Source: Nitrosomonas sp. Is79A3 (GTDB lineage Bacteria > Pseudomonadota > Gammaproteobacteria > Burkholderiales > Nitrosomonadaceae). Taken from it: DNA of 64,000 bases. The notes under the pieces are model-generated. The model had not been told where the DNA came from. It did not search any database and saw only the letters and a program-made list of their open reading frames with translations. Shown here piece by piece: positions 41,863 to 51,718 of the stretch. The stretch is taken from assembly GCF_000219585.1 (NCBI RefSeq), contig NC_015731.1, positions 2,666,001 to 2,730,000 on the forward strand, written 5' to 3'. The position numbers were made by a program, and so were the translations under genes. The first letter of the stretch is position 1, and each line of letters starts with the position of its first letter.

Positions 41863-42732
41863 ATGATAGAAAATTCTGGAGTTCACAACTTACTGCTTGC
41901 CTCTGATCTCAGCAGTCGATGTGATCGTGCAACGGACCGCGCGGCGCAATTGGCCCAAGCCTGGAGAGCTAAATTACTAGTGGTACATGCAATAGATCCT
42001 GCCTATGCTGTTCGCTATGCGAAGATGACGCAAGAGCTGCCTTCGTGGCGGCATCCGGAAGATTACCGGACAGTTGCGGCACGTCGATTGAGTATGGATT
42101 TGGCGTCCGATAAGATTAACGCTGGAGTATACGTATCCGAAGGTATACCCCACGAAGTCGTGCTTGAAGCCGCACGCCGGGAAAATAGCGATTTAGTCAT
42201 CACTGGTCTGGGACGCGATGAATCTCTCGCGCGGACTCAATTCGGCAGCACCCTCGATAAGCTACTGCAAGAACTGCCCGTTCCATTAATGATCGTGCGT
42301 CGCCGGATACGAGGCCCCTATCGGCATGTGGTAATAGCAACAGATTTTTCGCCAGCATCACAGCCAGCTTTAGAGACTGCAATACGTTGGTTTGGTGATG
42401 CACAACTGACCTTGTTCCACGCTTACGAGGGCGCCGGTTTGAGAGGGGATGCACTGGCGAATGATGCGTGGAACACTATTGCCAACGACCAGTGCGACAG
42501 TTTTCTTTCCGGAATGGCACTGGAACCATCAGTTGTGAGCCGCCTTCATCGTGTCATTGACAGAGGCCACCCGGAAGTGCTGCTGTGCGATTACGTGAGT
42601 CACAAAGAGATCGACCTTGTAGTGCTCGGTACACACGGTCGCAGTGGATTTCTTAAAACTATGATCGGAAGTACAGCCGAGAATCTATTGCATCTTCTGG
42701 AATGCGATACCATGGTCGTGCGGGGCCGGTAA
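41863..42732 (+). CDS. Tandem universal stress protein
   Basis: A 289-residue protein of two UspA domains. Domain 1 (LLLASDLSSRCDRATDRAAQ to LMIVRR) has ITGLGRDESLARTQFGSTLD, a weak ATP loop; domain 2 (HVVIATDFSPASQPALETAI to MVVRGR) has the full VLGTHGRSGFLKTMIGSTAE. ATP-binding Usps support survival under energy or oxygen stress. GAAGGAGATAT precedes the ATG. It leads a group of stress genes that includes two small Usps and a P-type ATPase. Confidence 0.9.
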   Translation: MIENSGVHNLLLASDLSSRCDRATDRAAQLAQAWRAKLLVVHAIDPAYAVRYAKMTQELPSWRHPEDYRTVAARRLSMDLASDKINAGVYVSEGIPHEVVLEAARRENSDLVITGLGRDESLARTQFGSTLDKLLQELPVPLMIVRRRIRGPYRHVVIATDFSPASQPALETAIRWFGDAQLTLFHAYEGAGLRGDALANDAWNTIANDQCDSFLSGMALEPSVVSRLHRVIDRGHPEVLLCDYVSHKEIDLVVLGTHGRSGFLKTMIGSTAENLLHLLECDTMVVRGR

Positions 42733-42763
42733 CTTACTATAGATAAACTGGAAAATATTCATC

Positions 42764-45478
42764 TCATGATTTTATAGTCTTAAGACGCAGGCGGATCTGT
42801 TTCTCGGTTTCAAGGATGGCAAGTAGCGCGACGCCAATCCCGATGACCAGCAAGCCATCCAGAAACGGTATCGCTTCCGTGGCGAATATTGTCTGTAGGG
42901 GTGGCAGGTAGGTAATGGCTAATTGTGCCACGGTAACGGCAATTACTGACATCCACACCATTTTGGTACCGCACGCCGCTTTCCAGGTGAGCGATGTGCC
43001 ATGGATATTGCGAATAAAGAACAAAGTGAATATCTCCATTACCACCAGCGTATTCACCGCGAGGGTGCGGGCCAATTCTATGCTGTAGCCCCGGTCAGTC
43101 GCATAGGAATAAATGCCATATACACCGCAAACACATAAGATGGATACCAACAGTATATACCACACCAGCTCACCACCCAGCAGCGGTTCTCCTCTTGGGC
43201 GCGGCGGACGGCGCATGGTGTTTTCCTCGGCCGGTTCGAAAGCGAGCGCAATACCTAATGTAATGGCGGTAATCAGATTAATCCATAAAATCTGAATCGG
43301 GGTTATCGGCAGCGTCATGCCGAGCAATAACGCAATTATGATGGTCATCGCTTCCCCAGCGTTGGTGGGCAATGTCCAACTGATGACTTTTTTAATGTTG
43401 TCATAGACCGTTCGCCCTTCGCGCACGGCGCTGGCAATGGAAGCGAAATTGTCATCCGCCAGCACGAGCTCGGCTGCTTCCTTGGCGGCTTCGCTGCCTT
43501 TCTTGCCCATCGCAATGCCGACATCGGCACGTTTTAGTGCGGGCGCATCGTTCACTCCATCGCCTGTCATGGCTACCGTCATGCCGTGTGATTGCAACGC
43601 CATGACAAGGCGCAATTTATGCTCCGGGCTAGTGCGGGCGAAGATGTCACATTCCAATACAGCGTCTTTCAAAGAGGCGTCATTCATCCCATCAAGATCA
43701 GCTCCAGTAAGAACCTTAGTGGGATTCTGCAAGCCAATTTGTTTGCCGATCGCTGCTGCTGTCTTGGCATGATCGCCGGTAATCATTTTCACGCGAATAC
43801 CGGCTGTGTGGCATTCCGCTACGGCTGCAATGGCCTCAATACGCGGTGGATCAATCATCCCGGTCATACCGAGCAGCGTGAGCGTGCTTTCAATATCCGT
43901 GCGTTCCAGCACGGTATGTTCTGATTGAACGGGCTTGACAGCGAATGCCAGCACGCGCTGACCGAGAGCGGCGATGCTATCCGCCTTTTCTTGCCAATAA
44001 GCTTTGTTCAATGGCTCCACATTCCCGTCCGCAACGCTTTGAGTTTTGCACATGGCAAGAATCTGCTCCGGCGCACCTTTGATGAACACAAATGCGTGAT
44101 GTTCATGGTCATGATTCAGCGTTGCCATAAAGCGGTGTTTGGCATCAAAAGGAATGGCGTCGGTGCGCGTCCAAGAAGCCTGTTCCTTGCGAATTTCAAT
44201 GCCTATTTTACTGGCAAAGGCTAGCAACGCACCCTCCATCGGATCGCCTTCCACCGCCCACACACCCTCATGAGCATGCAGCGCGGCGTCATTACACAGG
44301 GTTGCAGCGCGAGCGAGTTCTTCCAGAACGCTATATTCGGCGGGAGAAACTTCGGTATTTTCCAGCAATAGAGTGCCCTGTGGTTCATAGCCAATGCCTT
44401 GCAGTGTAAAAAGATGCTGATGCGTCAGCACCGAGGAAACCATCATCTCATTGCGGGTCAGTGTGCCGGTTTTGTCGGTGCAAATCACCGAAACGGAACC
44501 GATGGTTTCAATCGCAGGCAATCGACGTACAATGGCATTGCGCCTTGCCATCGACTGCACACCCACTGCCAGCGTGATAGTTAGCACAGCGGGTAAGCCT
44601 TCCGGAATCGCCGCGACCGAAAGTCCCACTACTGCCATGAACATCTCGGTGAATTCATGGTGGCCGACAAAATAACCATATACCAGTAAAATCGTGGCAA
44701 TCAGTAGGATGAAGATGGTCAGCCACTGAGCGAATGCACCCATCTGTTTTACCAGCGGCGTGGTCAGTGTTTCCACTTCCGACAGCAAGCCGCTGATGCG
44801 CCCGATCTCGGTGGAAGCACCTGTGGCCACTACCACGCCTTTGCCTTGGCCGGAGGTGACCAACGTGCCGGAAAACGCAATACAGGAACGGTCACCTAAC
44901 GGCGCATCGAAGGGAACAGGCTCGATATGCTTCTCCACCGGCACGGATTCGCCGGTAAGAATCGCCTCTTGAATCTGCAAACCATGTGTTTTCAGCAGCC
45001 GCAGATCGGCGGGAACCTTATCACCTGCTTCAAGCAGCACAATATCACCGGGCACAAGTTTTTCTCCCTCAATACTGTGGCGCTCACCGCTACGCAGCAC
45101 AGAGGCATGAGGCGCCAGCATTTGGCGGATGGCATCCATCGCCTTTTCTGCTTTTCCTTCCTGGATGAAACCGATGATTGCGTTGGCGAGTACTACCGCC
45201 AGAATGACGAAAGTATCGATCCAATGATCCAGAACTGCCGTGATGATTGCAGAACCGATCAGCACGTAAATCAGGATATTGTGGAATTGCAGCAGGAAAC
45301 GCATGACGGTACTGCGTTTTGGCGGCTCCGGCAACCGGTTGGGGCCATGGGTCTTCAAGCGTGCCTCGGCTTCGTGCCGAGTCAGGCCTGTAGATGTTAC
45401 GCCCAGTTTTTCCAACACCGAATCAATGCAGATGTTGTGCCAAGAAGACTCTGTTATTTTTGCTTTTATTTTTTGCAT
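42764..45478 (-). CDS. Cation-transporting P-type ATPase (P2-like)
   Basis: A 904-residue pump from ATG 45478. Actuator motif LTGESVPVEKH, phosphorylation site VICTDKTGTLTRNEMMVSS, nucleotide-binding FIKGAPEQIL, hinge VAMTGDGVNDAPALKRADVG and membrane site AIPEGLPAVLTITLAVG are all visible, and the N- and C-terminal cation-ATPase domains bracket ten helices. It resembles Ca2+/PMR1-type P2 pumps, but the helix-6 segment WINLITAITLGIALAFEPAE lacks the Asp that binds Ca2+ in SERCA-like pumps, so the ion is uncertain. It is convergent with the tandem Usp gene. Confidence 0.9.
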   Translation of the reverse strand: MQKIKAKITESSWHNICIDSVLEKLGVTSTGLTRHEAEARLKTHGPNRLPEPPKRSTVMRFLLQFHNILIYVLIGSAIITAVLDHWIDTFVILAVVLANAIIGFIQEGKAEKAMDAIRQMLAPHASVLRSGERHSIEGEKLVPGDIVLLEAGDKVPADLRLLKTHGLQIQEAILTGESVPVEKHIEPVPFDAPLGDRSCIAFSGTLVTSGQGKGVVVATGASTEIGRISGLLSEVETLTTPLVKQMGAFAQWLTIFILLIATILLVYGYFVGHHEFTEMFMAVVGLSVAAIPEGLPAVLTITLAVGVQSMARRNAIVRRLPAIETIGSVSVICTDKTGTLTRNEMMVSSVLTHQHLFTLQGIGYEPQGTLLLENTEVSPAEYSVLEELARAATLCNDAALHAHEGVWAVEGDPMEGALLAFASKIGIEIRKEQASWTRTDAIPFDAKHRFMATLNHDHEHHAFVFIKGAPEQILAMCKTQSVADGNVEPLNKAYWQEKADSIAALGQRVLAFAVKPVQSEHTVLERTDIESTLTLLGMTGMIDPPRIEAIAAVAECHTAGIRVKMITGDHAKTAAAIGKQIGLQNPTKVLTGADLDGMNDASLKDAVLECDIFARTSPEHKLRLVMALQSHGMTVAMTGDGVNDAPALKRADVGIAMGKKGSEAAKEAAELVLADDNFASIASAVREGRTVYDNIKKVISWTLPTNAGEAMTIIIALLLGMTLPITPIQILWINLITAITLGIALAFEPAEENTMRRPPRPRGEPLLGGELVWYILLVSILCVCGVYGIYSYATDRGYSIELARTLAVNTLVVMEIFTLFFIRNIHGTSLTWKAACGTKMVWMSVIAVTVAQLAITYLPPLQTIFATEAIPFLDGLLVIGIGVALLAILETEKQIRLRLKTIKS

Positions 45479-45557
45479 AATTGTTTCAAATAAAATCAAT
45501 AATATAGAAAAATCGGGTTGTTCCCCGGCATGGTTTGCCTATGCCGCGCCGATACGA

Positions 45558-45992
45558 CTATTTGACGAGCAGCAGCGGCTTTTCGGTGAGGTGAATGACC
45601 TTGCTCGCCACTGATCCAAGCAGCAGATTCTTTATCGCACCCATGCCGCGCGTGCCCATCACGATCAAATCACAGTGATGTTCACGCGAGATGTCGGTGA
45701 TGACTTCGGCGGGATTGCCACTGAGGACATGCGCATCGAACGCGATACCGGCACTTGCGAGACGGGCTTTCGCTGGCGTCAGTAATGCCAGTCCCGCTTC
45801 TTCGTGCGCCTTTTTGATGCTCAGCATGTCTAAAAGCGGCTCTTTGTTGAAAGCGACTTCGTTTATTTGAACTGGTTCGCACGCGTAGAGCAAATGCACA
45901 TGCAATTTGCTTGCATCCATTGTATTTAGTACCTCATCAATGGCACGCATCGCATTTTCTGAGCCATCGAAAGCAATCAAGGCAATAGTCAT
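45558..45992 (-). CDS. Universal stress protein A, paralogue 1
   Basis: A 144-residue single UspA domain: TIALIAFDGSENAMRAIDEV, LIVMGTRGMGAIKNLLLGSV with the ATP-binding G-2x-G-9x-GS pattern, and terminal KPLLLVK. It is nearly identical to 47344-47778, including the upstream AATGAGATCC leader, so one arose by recent duplication. It lies in line with the P-type ATPase and may be cotranscribed with it. Confidence 0.92.
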   Translation of the reverse strand: MTIALIAFDGSENAMRAIDEVLNTMDASKLHVHLLYACEPVQINEVAFNKEPLLDMLSIKKAHEEAGLALLTPAKARLASAGIAFDAHVLSGNPAEVITDISREHHCDLIVMGTRGMGAIKNLLLGSVASKVIHLTEKPLLLVK

Positions 45993-46298
45993 AATGAGAT
46001 CCTTTCTCTTATAATTGTGATTAAACAGATTGAAACTTTAACGCACATTTTCCGTCAATAACAATGATTTTATTTAGTCGTCTCTGAAATACAAGCAAGT
46101 GATTGATAATATTTATTAATCTTCAGATTCTTAATGATTCTGTCGATCGGGAATGTTAAAACGACCCTGTGTCCCTGATCTAAATAATGATTGGAAAGGT
46201 CAAACGTAGCCATCTCGATTTATTTTTTACATGCGATCGACAGGTGCACCGGCGCGGCAAGTCAGCCCTCGCCTTAACATTAACCGTCAGAGGAAGCA
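45993..46298. other. 306-bp intergenic stretch
   Basis: Divergent gap between the Usp gene and an outer-membrane protein gene. AT-rich; no RNA gene, IS end or clear operator was recognised. The first ~50 bases match the leader of the second Usp paralogue at 47779-47825. Confidence 0.5.
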
Positions 46299-47117
46299 GT
46301 GACCGTCTTTAGGACTAGCAAATATTATATAGCCATATTTTTGCTATTTGCCATGTTCTTACCTACTCCGGCAAACGCCCTCGATCCTTACGAGTTTCAG
46401 ATTTATGGGTACGCCACGCAGGGGAAAGGGGGATTCAACCCTCAGCTTCTCAATAGTTTCGTTCCTTACGGCCGCAAGGAAGGAGAAGGCGGCACCTCAA
46501 GCACATTCGCTAGTCAAAGCATGATACGTACGGCGATCGAGCTGGAGTACGGTCTCACCAACAAAATAGAAGTTGCCTCATACTTGAATTTTGCGCGTCC
46601 AGCAGGGGAAAATTTTCAATTCGCCGGAGTTAAGGCCCGGATGCGTGGACGTTTCGCCGAGGCAGGTGTCTTACCGGTGGACTTGGGATGGAAAGTCGAG
46701 GTCAAACAGTGGCAGCGATCCATTAACGACGACACTCTTCAATTGGAGTTTACGCCAATCCTGCAAAAGGATTTCGGACGCATAAGTATTATTGCCAATT
46801 TTGCATTCGAAAAAATCTTAAGGGGCGAAAGCAGCAGAGAGCAACTGTTTGAGTTCGGCTATTTAACCGAGATAAGCTATCAGAAAAATAGCCGCTTGCG
46901 ATTCGGCGTCCTGTTTATTGGCGGACCGGGCGGAGTCAAAAATATGGACCCATTACGTGAGCAACAGCATTATGTAATGCCGGTAGTACACTTTATCGCT
47001 CCTGGTGAAGTTCGCAGTAGTGTTGGTATTGGTTTTGGCCAAACAAATGGCTCAGATCATATACTTCTCAAGGCAAATTTTGGCTTCGGAGGAAGGAGAG
47101 GATTAATATGGGATTAA
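46299..47117 (+). CDS. Exported, probably outer-membrane protein of unknown function
   Basis: A 272-residue protein with a signal peptide (YYIAIFLLFAMFLPTPANA) and a mature chain of beta-strand-like stretches such as IRTAIELEYGLTNKIEVASY, FAGVKARMRGRFAE and HILLKANFGFGGRRG. It resembles proteobacterial proteins of uncharacterised outer-membrane barrels; no family name is offered. The GTG start follows GAGGAAGCA. It is flanked by two near-identical usp genes on the opposite strand. Confidence 0.6.
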   Translation: MTVFRTSKYYIAIFLLFAMFLPTPANALDPYEFQIYGYATQGKGGFNPQLLNSFVPYGRKEGEGGTSSTFASQSMIRTAIELEYGLTNKIEVASYLNFARPAGENFQFAGVKARMRGRFAEAGVLPVDLGWKVEVKQWQRSINDDTLQLEFTPILQKDFGRISIIANFAFEKILRGESSREQLFEFGYLTEISYQKNSRLRFGVLFIGGPGGVKNMDPLREQQHYVMPVVHFIAPGEVRSSVGIGFGQTNGSDHILLKANFGFGGRRGLIWD

Positions 47118-47343
47118 GGCTTTGTCGCATTGTTTATTTGTGACTTGTTCCTGCTTTCGTAGATCAACAGCATAGCGAGAAAAGGCAAGCCTCCGTGTAG
47201 CTCATTCACTTACGGCATACTGGTTCTGATTCAGATTAATGTATTTTATGGGAGATTACTGATGAGAAAGATGTTGCGTATAGGAAAAATAAACACCTTT
47301 TCCCCTCGAGTTCATAGCTGAATTATCGGCGGTGACGGCACGA

Positions 47344-47778
47344 CTATTTGACGAGCAGCAGCGGCTTTTCGGTGAGGTGGATGACCTTGCTTGCTACTGA
47401 TCCGAGCAGCAGATTCTTTATCGTACCCATGCCGCGCGTTCCCATCACGATCAAATCACAGTGATACTCGCCCGAGAAGCCGGTGATGACTTCGGCGGGA
47501 TTGCCATTGCGGACATGCGCCTCGAACGTAATACCAGCACTTTCGAGGCGCATTTTCGCGGGCGTCAGTAATACCATCCCCGCTTCTTCGCGTGCCTTTT
47601 TGATGCTCAGCATGTCTAAAAGTGGATTCTCGTTAAAAACGACTTCGTTCATTTGAACCGGCTCGCACACATAGAGCAAATGCACATGAAGCTTACCTGT
47701 ATCCATCGTATTCAGTACCTCATCAATGGCGCGCATTGCATTTTCTGAACCATCGAAAGCAATCAAGGCAATAGTCAT
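47344..47778 (-). CDS. Universal stress protein A, paralogue 2
   Basis: A 144-residue UspA domain about 90% identical to 45558-45992 (RGMGTIKNLLLGSVASKVIH). The differences are mostly conservative (VCEPVQMNEVVFNENPLL versus ACEPVQINEVAFNKEPLL). The ATP loop is intact. Confidence 0.92.
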   Translation of the reverse strand: MTIALIAFDGSENAMRAIDEVLNTMDTGKLHVHLLYVCEPVQMNEVVFNENPLLDMLSIKKAREEAGMVLLTPAKMRLESAGITFEAHVRNGNPAEVITGFSGEYHCDLIVMGTRGMGTIKNLLLGSVASKVIHLTEKPLLLVK

Positions 47779-48191
47779 AATGAGATCCCTGCTCTTATAA
47801 TTGTGATCAAATAGATTGAAACTTTAACGTATATTTCGCGGCTATGCTAATGAATTATTTACCTTGAGTTGGAGTTGTCCGGGATCAAACGTGAGTTCAC
47901 GGAAGTCAAATCAGAACGAGATTTCATATAAATTATGTGACCTGTTTCGCGAAGCTTGGTTGCTATTTTAAGTGGTGAAATAAGGGATGATTAATTCCAT
48001 ACGAAATACATACTGGATTGCGCTCATGTGTCGCGTACTCAATGTTTCTAAAAGTGGTTTTTATGCCTGGAGAATTCGCTCGTCATGCCGCTTGCGCAGT
48101 GAGTTGGCGGATCACGCTGTAAAGAGCACAGAATGGCGTGTAATGTTACTACGCACGTGATTTTCCATAAACTGTGGGATTACTTGTGAAG
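47779..48191. other. 413-bp stretch holding an IS3 fragment
   Basis: The first ~50 bases are the duplicated usp leader. An IS3 OrfB fragment follows at 47987-48160. Nothing else is recognised. Confidence 0.5.
47987..48160 (+). pseudogene. Fragment of an IS3-family OrfB
   Basis: A 57-codon frame reads YWIALMCRVLNVSKSGFYAW and then RIRSSCRLRSELAD, the N-terminal MCRVLxVSxSGYYAW motif of IS3 OrfB, before losing similarity and stopping. No IS ends are present. Confidence 0.65.
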
Positions 48192-49028
48192 CTATCTCTG
48201 TATTAACGAACTAGGGTGATTAATTAACATAGTGTAATAATCTTTATTACGCGCTACCCAGCCGCGGACTTCGAGTGATTTTCCCACGTAAGTTGCGAGT
48301 TCTGGAAATAAATTGAGATTATTATTAGCGACGCGTATGTCAACTTTGTCATTAAACAGCAGTCGCGTATATTTTTTACTTTTCTTTATAGAAACAGGGA
48401 TTCCGGTAAATCGTTGCCAGCCTTTGGTGTGATTGGTAATCTGCGAAATTGGCCGAAGTTGATACTCCGGCATGCCCCAAATACCCAGTTTTAATTTCTC
48501 AGCGTGTTGTTGCGCTTGAATCAGTTTGTCGCTGTAACGCCCGTTAGGCGGAATAATACTGACCACGGCCAAGCCGTTTTCCAGCAGAGCAAGATTGAGA
48601 TGCTTGCCATCCGGTAAAAACACATGCGCCAATAAGCGTTTATATTTATCCCGTCTTACTTGGTCATATTCCAAATAAACCTTGTTTTCCTGTAATTGAG
48701 CCTGCAACCATTTCTTTGCGGCGACACCGCCGGGTTCTTCTGCACGTTGACGGCTTTCAATTTCGGGTGTGTTGACTCCCAATAAACGGACATGCTTCTT
48801 GTCTTCCAGAATAATCGTATCTCCATCGTATACGCGGGCGACTGGATACAATTGCCGGCTGGGCTGGCTGATGATCTTGACGGGCTCTGCACCGGTGGAA
48901 GGTCTGTCCGAATAAGTTACCCGGCCTTTTTCATCGACACTGCGGTATATTTCGGTAGCAAATGACGTCGGGGCGGCAAAATTGAGAATCAAGCAAAAGA
49001 TCAAATAATATTTTTTGCTGAGGAGCAT
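48192..49028 (-). CDS. Exported thermonuclease with N-terminal DUF4124 domain
   Basis: A 278-residue protein: signal peptide (YYLIFCLILNFAAPTSFA), a DUF4124-type segment (TEIYRSVDEKGRVTYSDRPS) and a staphylococcal-nuclease fold (VARVYDGDTIILEDKKHVRL, GVNTPEIESRQRAEEPGG, YDQVRRDKYKRLLAHVFLP, LLENGLAVVSIIPP). The catalytic Arg/Glu/Arg and Asp positions of SNase are recognisable in RLLGVNTPE and the following blocks. The C-terminal third (IPVSIKKSKKYTRLLFNDKV) is an OB-like extension. It should cut nucleic acids outside the cytoplasm, perhaps for scavenging. Confidence 0.88.
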   Translation of the reverse strand: MLLSKKYYLIFCLILNFAAPTSFATEIYRSVDEKGRVTYSDRPSTGAEPVKIISQPSRQLYPVARVYDGDTIILEDKKHVRLLGVNTPEIESRQRAEEPGGVAAKKWLQAQLQENKVYLEYDQVRRDKYKRLLAHVFLPDGKHLNLALLENGLAVVSIIPPNGRYSDKLIQAQQHAEKLKLGIWGMPEYQLRPISQITNHTKGWQRFTGIPVSIKKSKKYTRLLFNDKVDIRVANNNLNLFPELATYVGKSLEVRGWVARNKDYYTMLINHPSSLIQR

Positions 49029-49338
49029 GGTGTTATCTTGAGAAAATAGTGTGTGTCATATTTGATATATCACATATAACGCCATGGTATGCTAACCCCA
49101 GAAAAATATGGCAAAATGAAGAAATTTAGCGGTTATTGCGCGTTAGGATTAGAAAGTGAATTTATGCAAAAAAATGAAATATTATCAGTTAAATGGCTAT
49201 CGGTATTGTTTGGATAAAGCCTGTTTCAGTTTTCTCTTTTTCAACGTATAAAAATTCTGAAATAAATCAGATCAAATGTACCGTATGCGTCAAACACAAT
49301 GCGTTTGACATACTTTGTACAACGGAGTGTTTTAATTA
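49029..49338. other. 310-bp intergenic stretch
   Basis: Divergent promoter region between the nuclease and the symporter genes; AT-rich, with no gene or repeat recognised. GCGTTTGACATACTTTGTAC (49301-49320) may include a -35 box for the symporter. Confidence 0.4.
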
Positions 49339-50790
49339 ATGGAAATTGATAAGGTCATTGATTCCACTTTTGAACCTGTTTCAAACGCTGTGGCGTCGGT
49401 AGTTTTTTACAGCATTCAATTCTTGGATCTTGAGATCAAATTGATATTGATTTGGCTGGTTGCTGCGGCACTTTTTTTTACCGTATACCTTGGTTTTATC
49501 AATTTCCGCTATTTCAAGCACGCCATTGATGTTTTGCGCGGGAAACATGACAGCGGAAACTCAAACGGACATATCAGCCGATTTCAGGCTTTGATGACTT
49601 CTCTGTCGGCAACCATTGGCCTGGGAAATATTGCAGGTGTGGCAGTAGCTATTTCAGTGGGAGGGCCGGGTGCTACGTTCTGGATGGCCATTATGGGTAT
49701 TTTCAGTATGTCGACCAAGTTTGTTGAAGTCACCTTGGGGATTAAATACCGGCAATACGGAAGCAAGCACAATCCGCATACCATATCGGGTGGTCCTATG
49801 TATTATCTGCGCGGTGCTTTTGATCGCCTGCAGCAGCCGCAAATGGGCAGGTTTATGGCGGGATTGTTTGCGGTATGCTGTATTGGCGGCACCATCGGTG
49901 CGGGCGGCCTGTTCCAGGCCAATCAAGCCTATCAGCAGGCGTTGGTTGTAACGGGAGGAGAGGCCGGTTTTTTGGCTGATAAGGGCTGGCTTTTTGGTTT
50001 GTTCATGGCCATTTTGGTTGGTATGGTGATTATTGGCGGCATTCAGTGGATTGCGGCGGTAGCCGGTCGTATTGTTCCTGTGATGGCGATCATTTATATC
50101 ATCGCCGGTTTTGTAGTGATCGGCGTTCACTATGCGGCAATCCCGGATGCGCTAAGAACCATTTTTGAAATGGCATTGTATCCGCAGGCAGGTATCGGCG
50201 CTTTAATGGGTGCATTGCTAATGGGCGTGCAGCGCGCCACATTTTCCAATGAAGCCGGGTTAGGTTCATCGGCGATTGCACATTCCGCAGTTAAAACCGA
50301 TGTGCCGGTCAGTCAGGGTATGGTTGCGATGCTTGGCCCATTTATTGATACTGTGGTGGTTTGTATGGTCACTGCCTTGGTGATTGTCATATCCGGCACT
50401 TATGTGGAGGGTGGTGGCATTGAAGGGGTGCAATTGGCCTCTCGTGCGTTTGCATCCGGCATTTCGTGGTTTCCTTACGTGTTATCCTTAACGGTTTTTC
50501 TGTTTGCCTATTCCACCATGATTTCCTGGTCTTACTATGGATTAATATGCACGACGTATTTATTTGGTGAGCGGCTTGTCATAACAAGGCTATATAAAAT
50601 TTTATTTTGCGCGTTCATTATCATTGGTGCATCGGCGCAATTATCCAATATTATTTTATTTACCGATTCGATGGTGTTTGCTATGGCGATTCCCAATATC
50701 ATCGGGCTATATATGCTGGCACCCGAAATCAAGAATGATCTGCGGGTTTATTTGCAGGATCTGAAGGAAAAAACAGAAAAACGATCGTGA
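49339..50790 (+). CDS. Sodium:alanine symporter family (AGCS) transporter
   Basis: A 483-residue inner-membrane protein with about eleven helices. GNIAGVAVAISVGGPGATFW, FSMSTKFVEVTLGIKYR, SGGPMYYLRGAF and RATFSNEAGLGSSAIAHSAV are diagnostic AGCS blocks. It imports alanine or glycine with Na+. ACGGAGTG lies ahead of the ATG. It is a lone gene ahead of the mla cluster. Confidence 0.92.
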   Translation: MEIDKVIDSTFEPVSNAVASVVFYSIQFLDLEIKLILIWLVAAALFFTVYLGFINFRYFKHAIDVLRGKHDSGNSNGHISRFQALMTSLSATIGLGNIAGVAVAISVGGPGATFWMAIMGIFSMSTKFVEVTLGIKYRQYGSKHNPHTISGGPMYYLRGAFDRLQQPQMGRFMAGLFAVCCIGGTIGAGGLFQANQAYQQALVVTGGEAGFLADKGWLFGLFMAILVGMVIIGGIQWIAAVAGRIVPVMAIIYIIAGFVVIGVHYAAIPDALRTIFEMALYPQAGIGALMGALLMGVQRATFSNEAGLGSSAIAHSAVKTDVPVSQGMVAMLGPFIDTVVVCMVTALVIVISGTYVEGGGIEGVQLASRAFASGISWFPYVLSLTVFLFAYSTMISWSYYGLICTTYLFGERLVITRLYKILFCAFIIIGASAQLSNIILFTDSMVFAMAIPNIIGLYMLAPEIKNDLRVYLQDLKEKTEKRS

Positions 50791-50905
50791 GAACGCATAT
50801 AGCGCAATATTTCGAGGGAAAGTGGATTAAAATTGCTGCTCGCCCGATTTTGCGGATATTCAATCAATTCATAGCGTGCCTATTTCATAGCCAAATTCAA
50901 ATTGT

Positions 50906-51718
50906 ATGACAGCTGAAACTCTAATTGAGGTCAATGACCTGAATTTCTCCTATGGCACGCGCGCGATCCTGAAAGGCATTCAGATGTCGATGCCGCGTGG
51001 CCAGGTCGTGGCGATCATGGGAGGAAGCGGGTCGGGTAAAACGACGCTACTCCGATTGATCGGCGGTACAATTCAGCCGACTTCCGGCTATGTGAAGTTT
51101 GCCGGAGAGGTCGTGCATGAACTCAATCGTGATGCGCTATTCAAGCTGCGTCGTAAGATGGGTATGCTGTTTCAGTTTGGCGCTTTGTTTACCGATTTGT
51201 CGGTTTTTGACAATGTTGCATTTCAGATGCGTGAACATACTAATTTGCCCGAATCGATGATTCGCGATCTGGTATTAATGAAACTGCATGCGGTGGGTTT
51301 ACGCGGAGCGCATCATTTAATGCCCAACGAACTGTCCGGCGGTATGGCGCGGCGCGTTGCTTTGGCGCGTTCCATTGCGCTGGATCCGATGCTGATTATG
51401 TACGATGAACCCTTTACCGGGCTAGATCCGATTTCATTGAGTGTGATTGGGAATCTGATACGCCGGTTGACCGATGCATTGGGTATGACATCTATCGTGG
51501 TGACACACGATGTGCAAGAATCTTTGAAAATTGTTGATTATGTTTATTTCATTGCAGACGGCGTGATAGCCGCCGAGGGTACACCGAAAGAAGTGCGCGA
51601 ATCGGTCGCGCCTTTTGTGCATCAGTTTGTTCATGGAGAGGAAGACGGACCGGTGCCGTTTCATTATCCTGCGCAGACTTATAAAAAGGATTTGAACCTG
51701 GAGGATACTTTTGCCTAG
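50906..51718 (+). CDS. mlaF: Phospholipid ABC transporter ATP-binding protein MlaF
   Basis: A 270-residue ABC ATPase with Walker A MGGSGSGKTTLLRLIGG, signature NELSGGMARRVALARSIALD, Walker B LIMYDEPFTGLDPISL and the H-loop VVTHDVQESLKI. It powers phospholipid movement between the inner membrane and MlaD/MlaC. It starts the run mlaF-E-D-C-B with overlapping or close genes. No strong ribosome site is seen ahead of the ATG. Confidence 0.93.
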   Translation: MTAETLIEVNDLNFSYGTRAILKGIQMSMPRGQVVAIMGGSGSGKTTLLRLIGGTIQPTSGYVKFAGEVVHELNRDALFKLRRKMGMLFQFGALFTDLSVFDNVAFQMREHTNLPESMIRDLVLMKLHAVGLRGAHHLMPNELSGGMARRVALARSIALDPMLIMYDEPFTGLDPISLSVIGNLIRRLTDALGMTSIVVTHDVQESLKIVDYVYFIADGVIAAEGTPKEVRESVAPFVHQFVHGEEDGPVPFHYPAQTYKKDLNLEDTFA

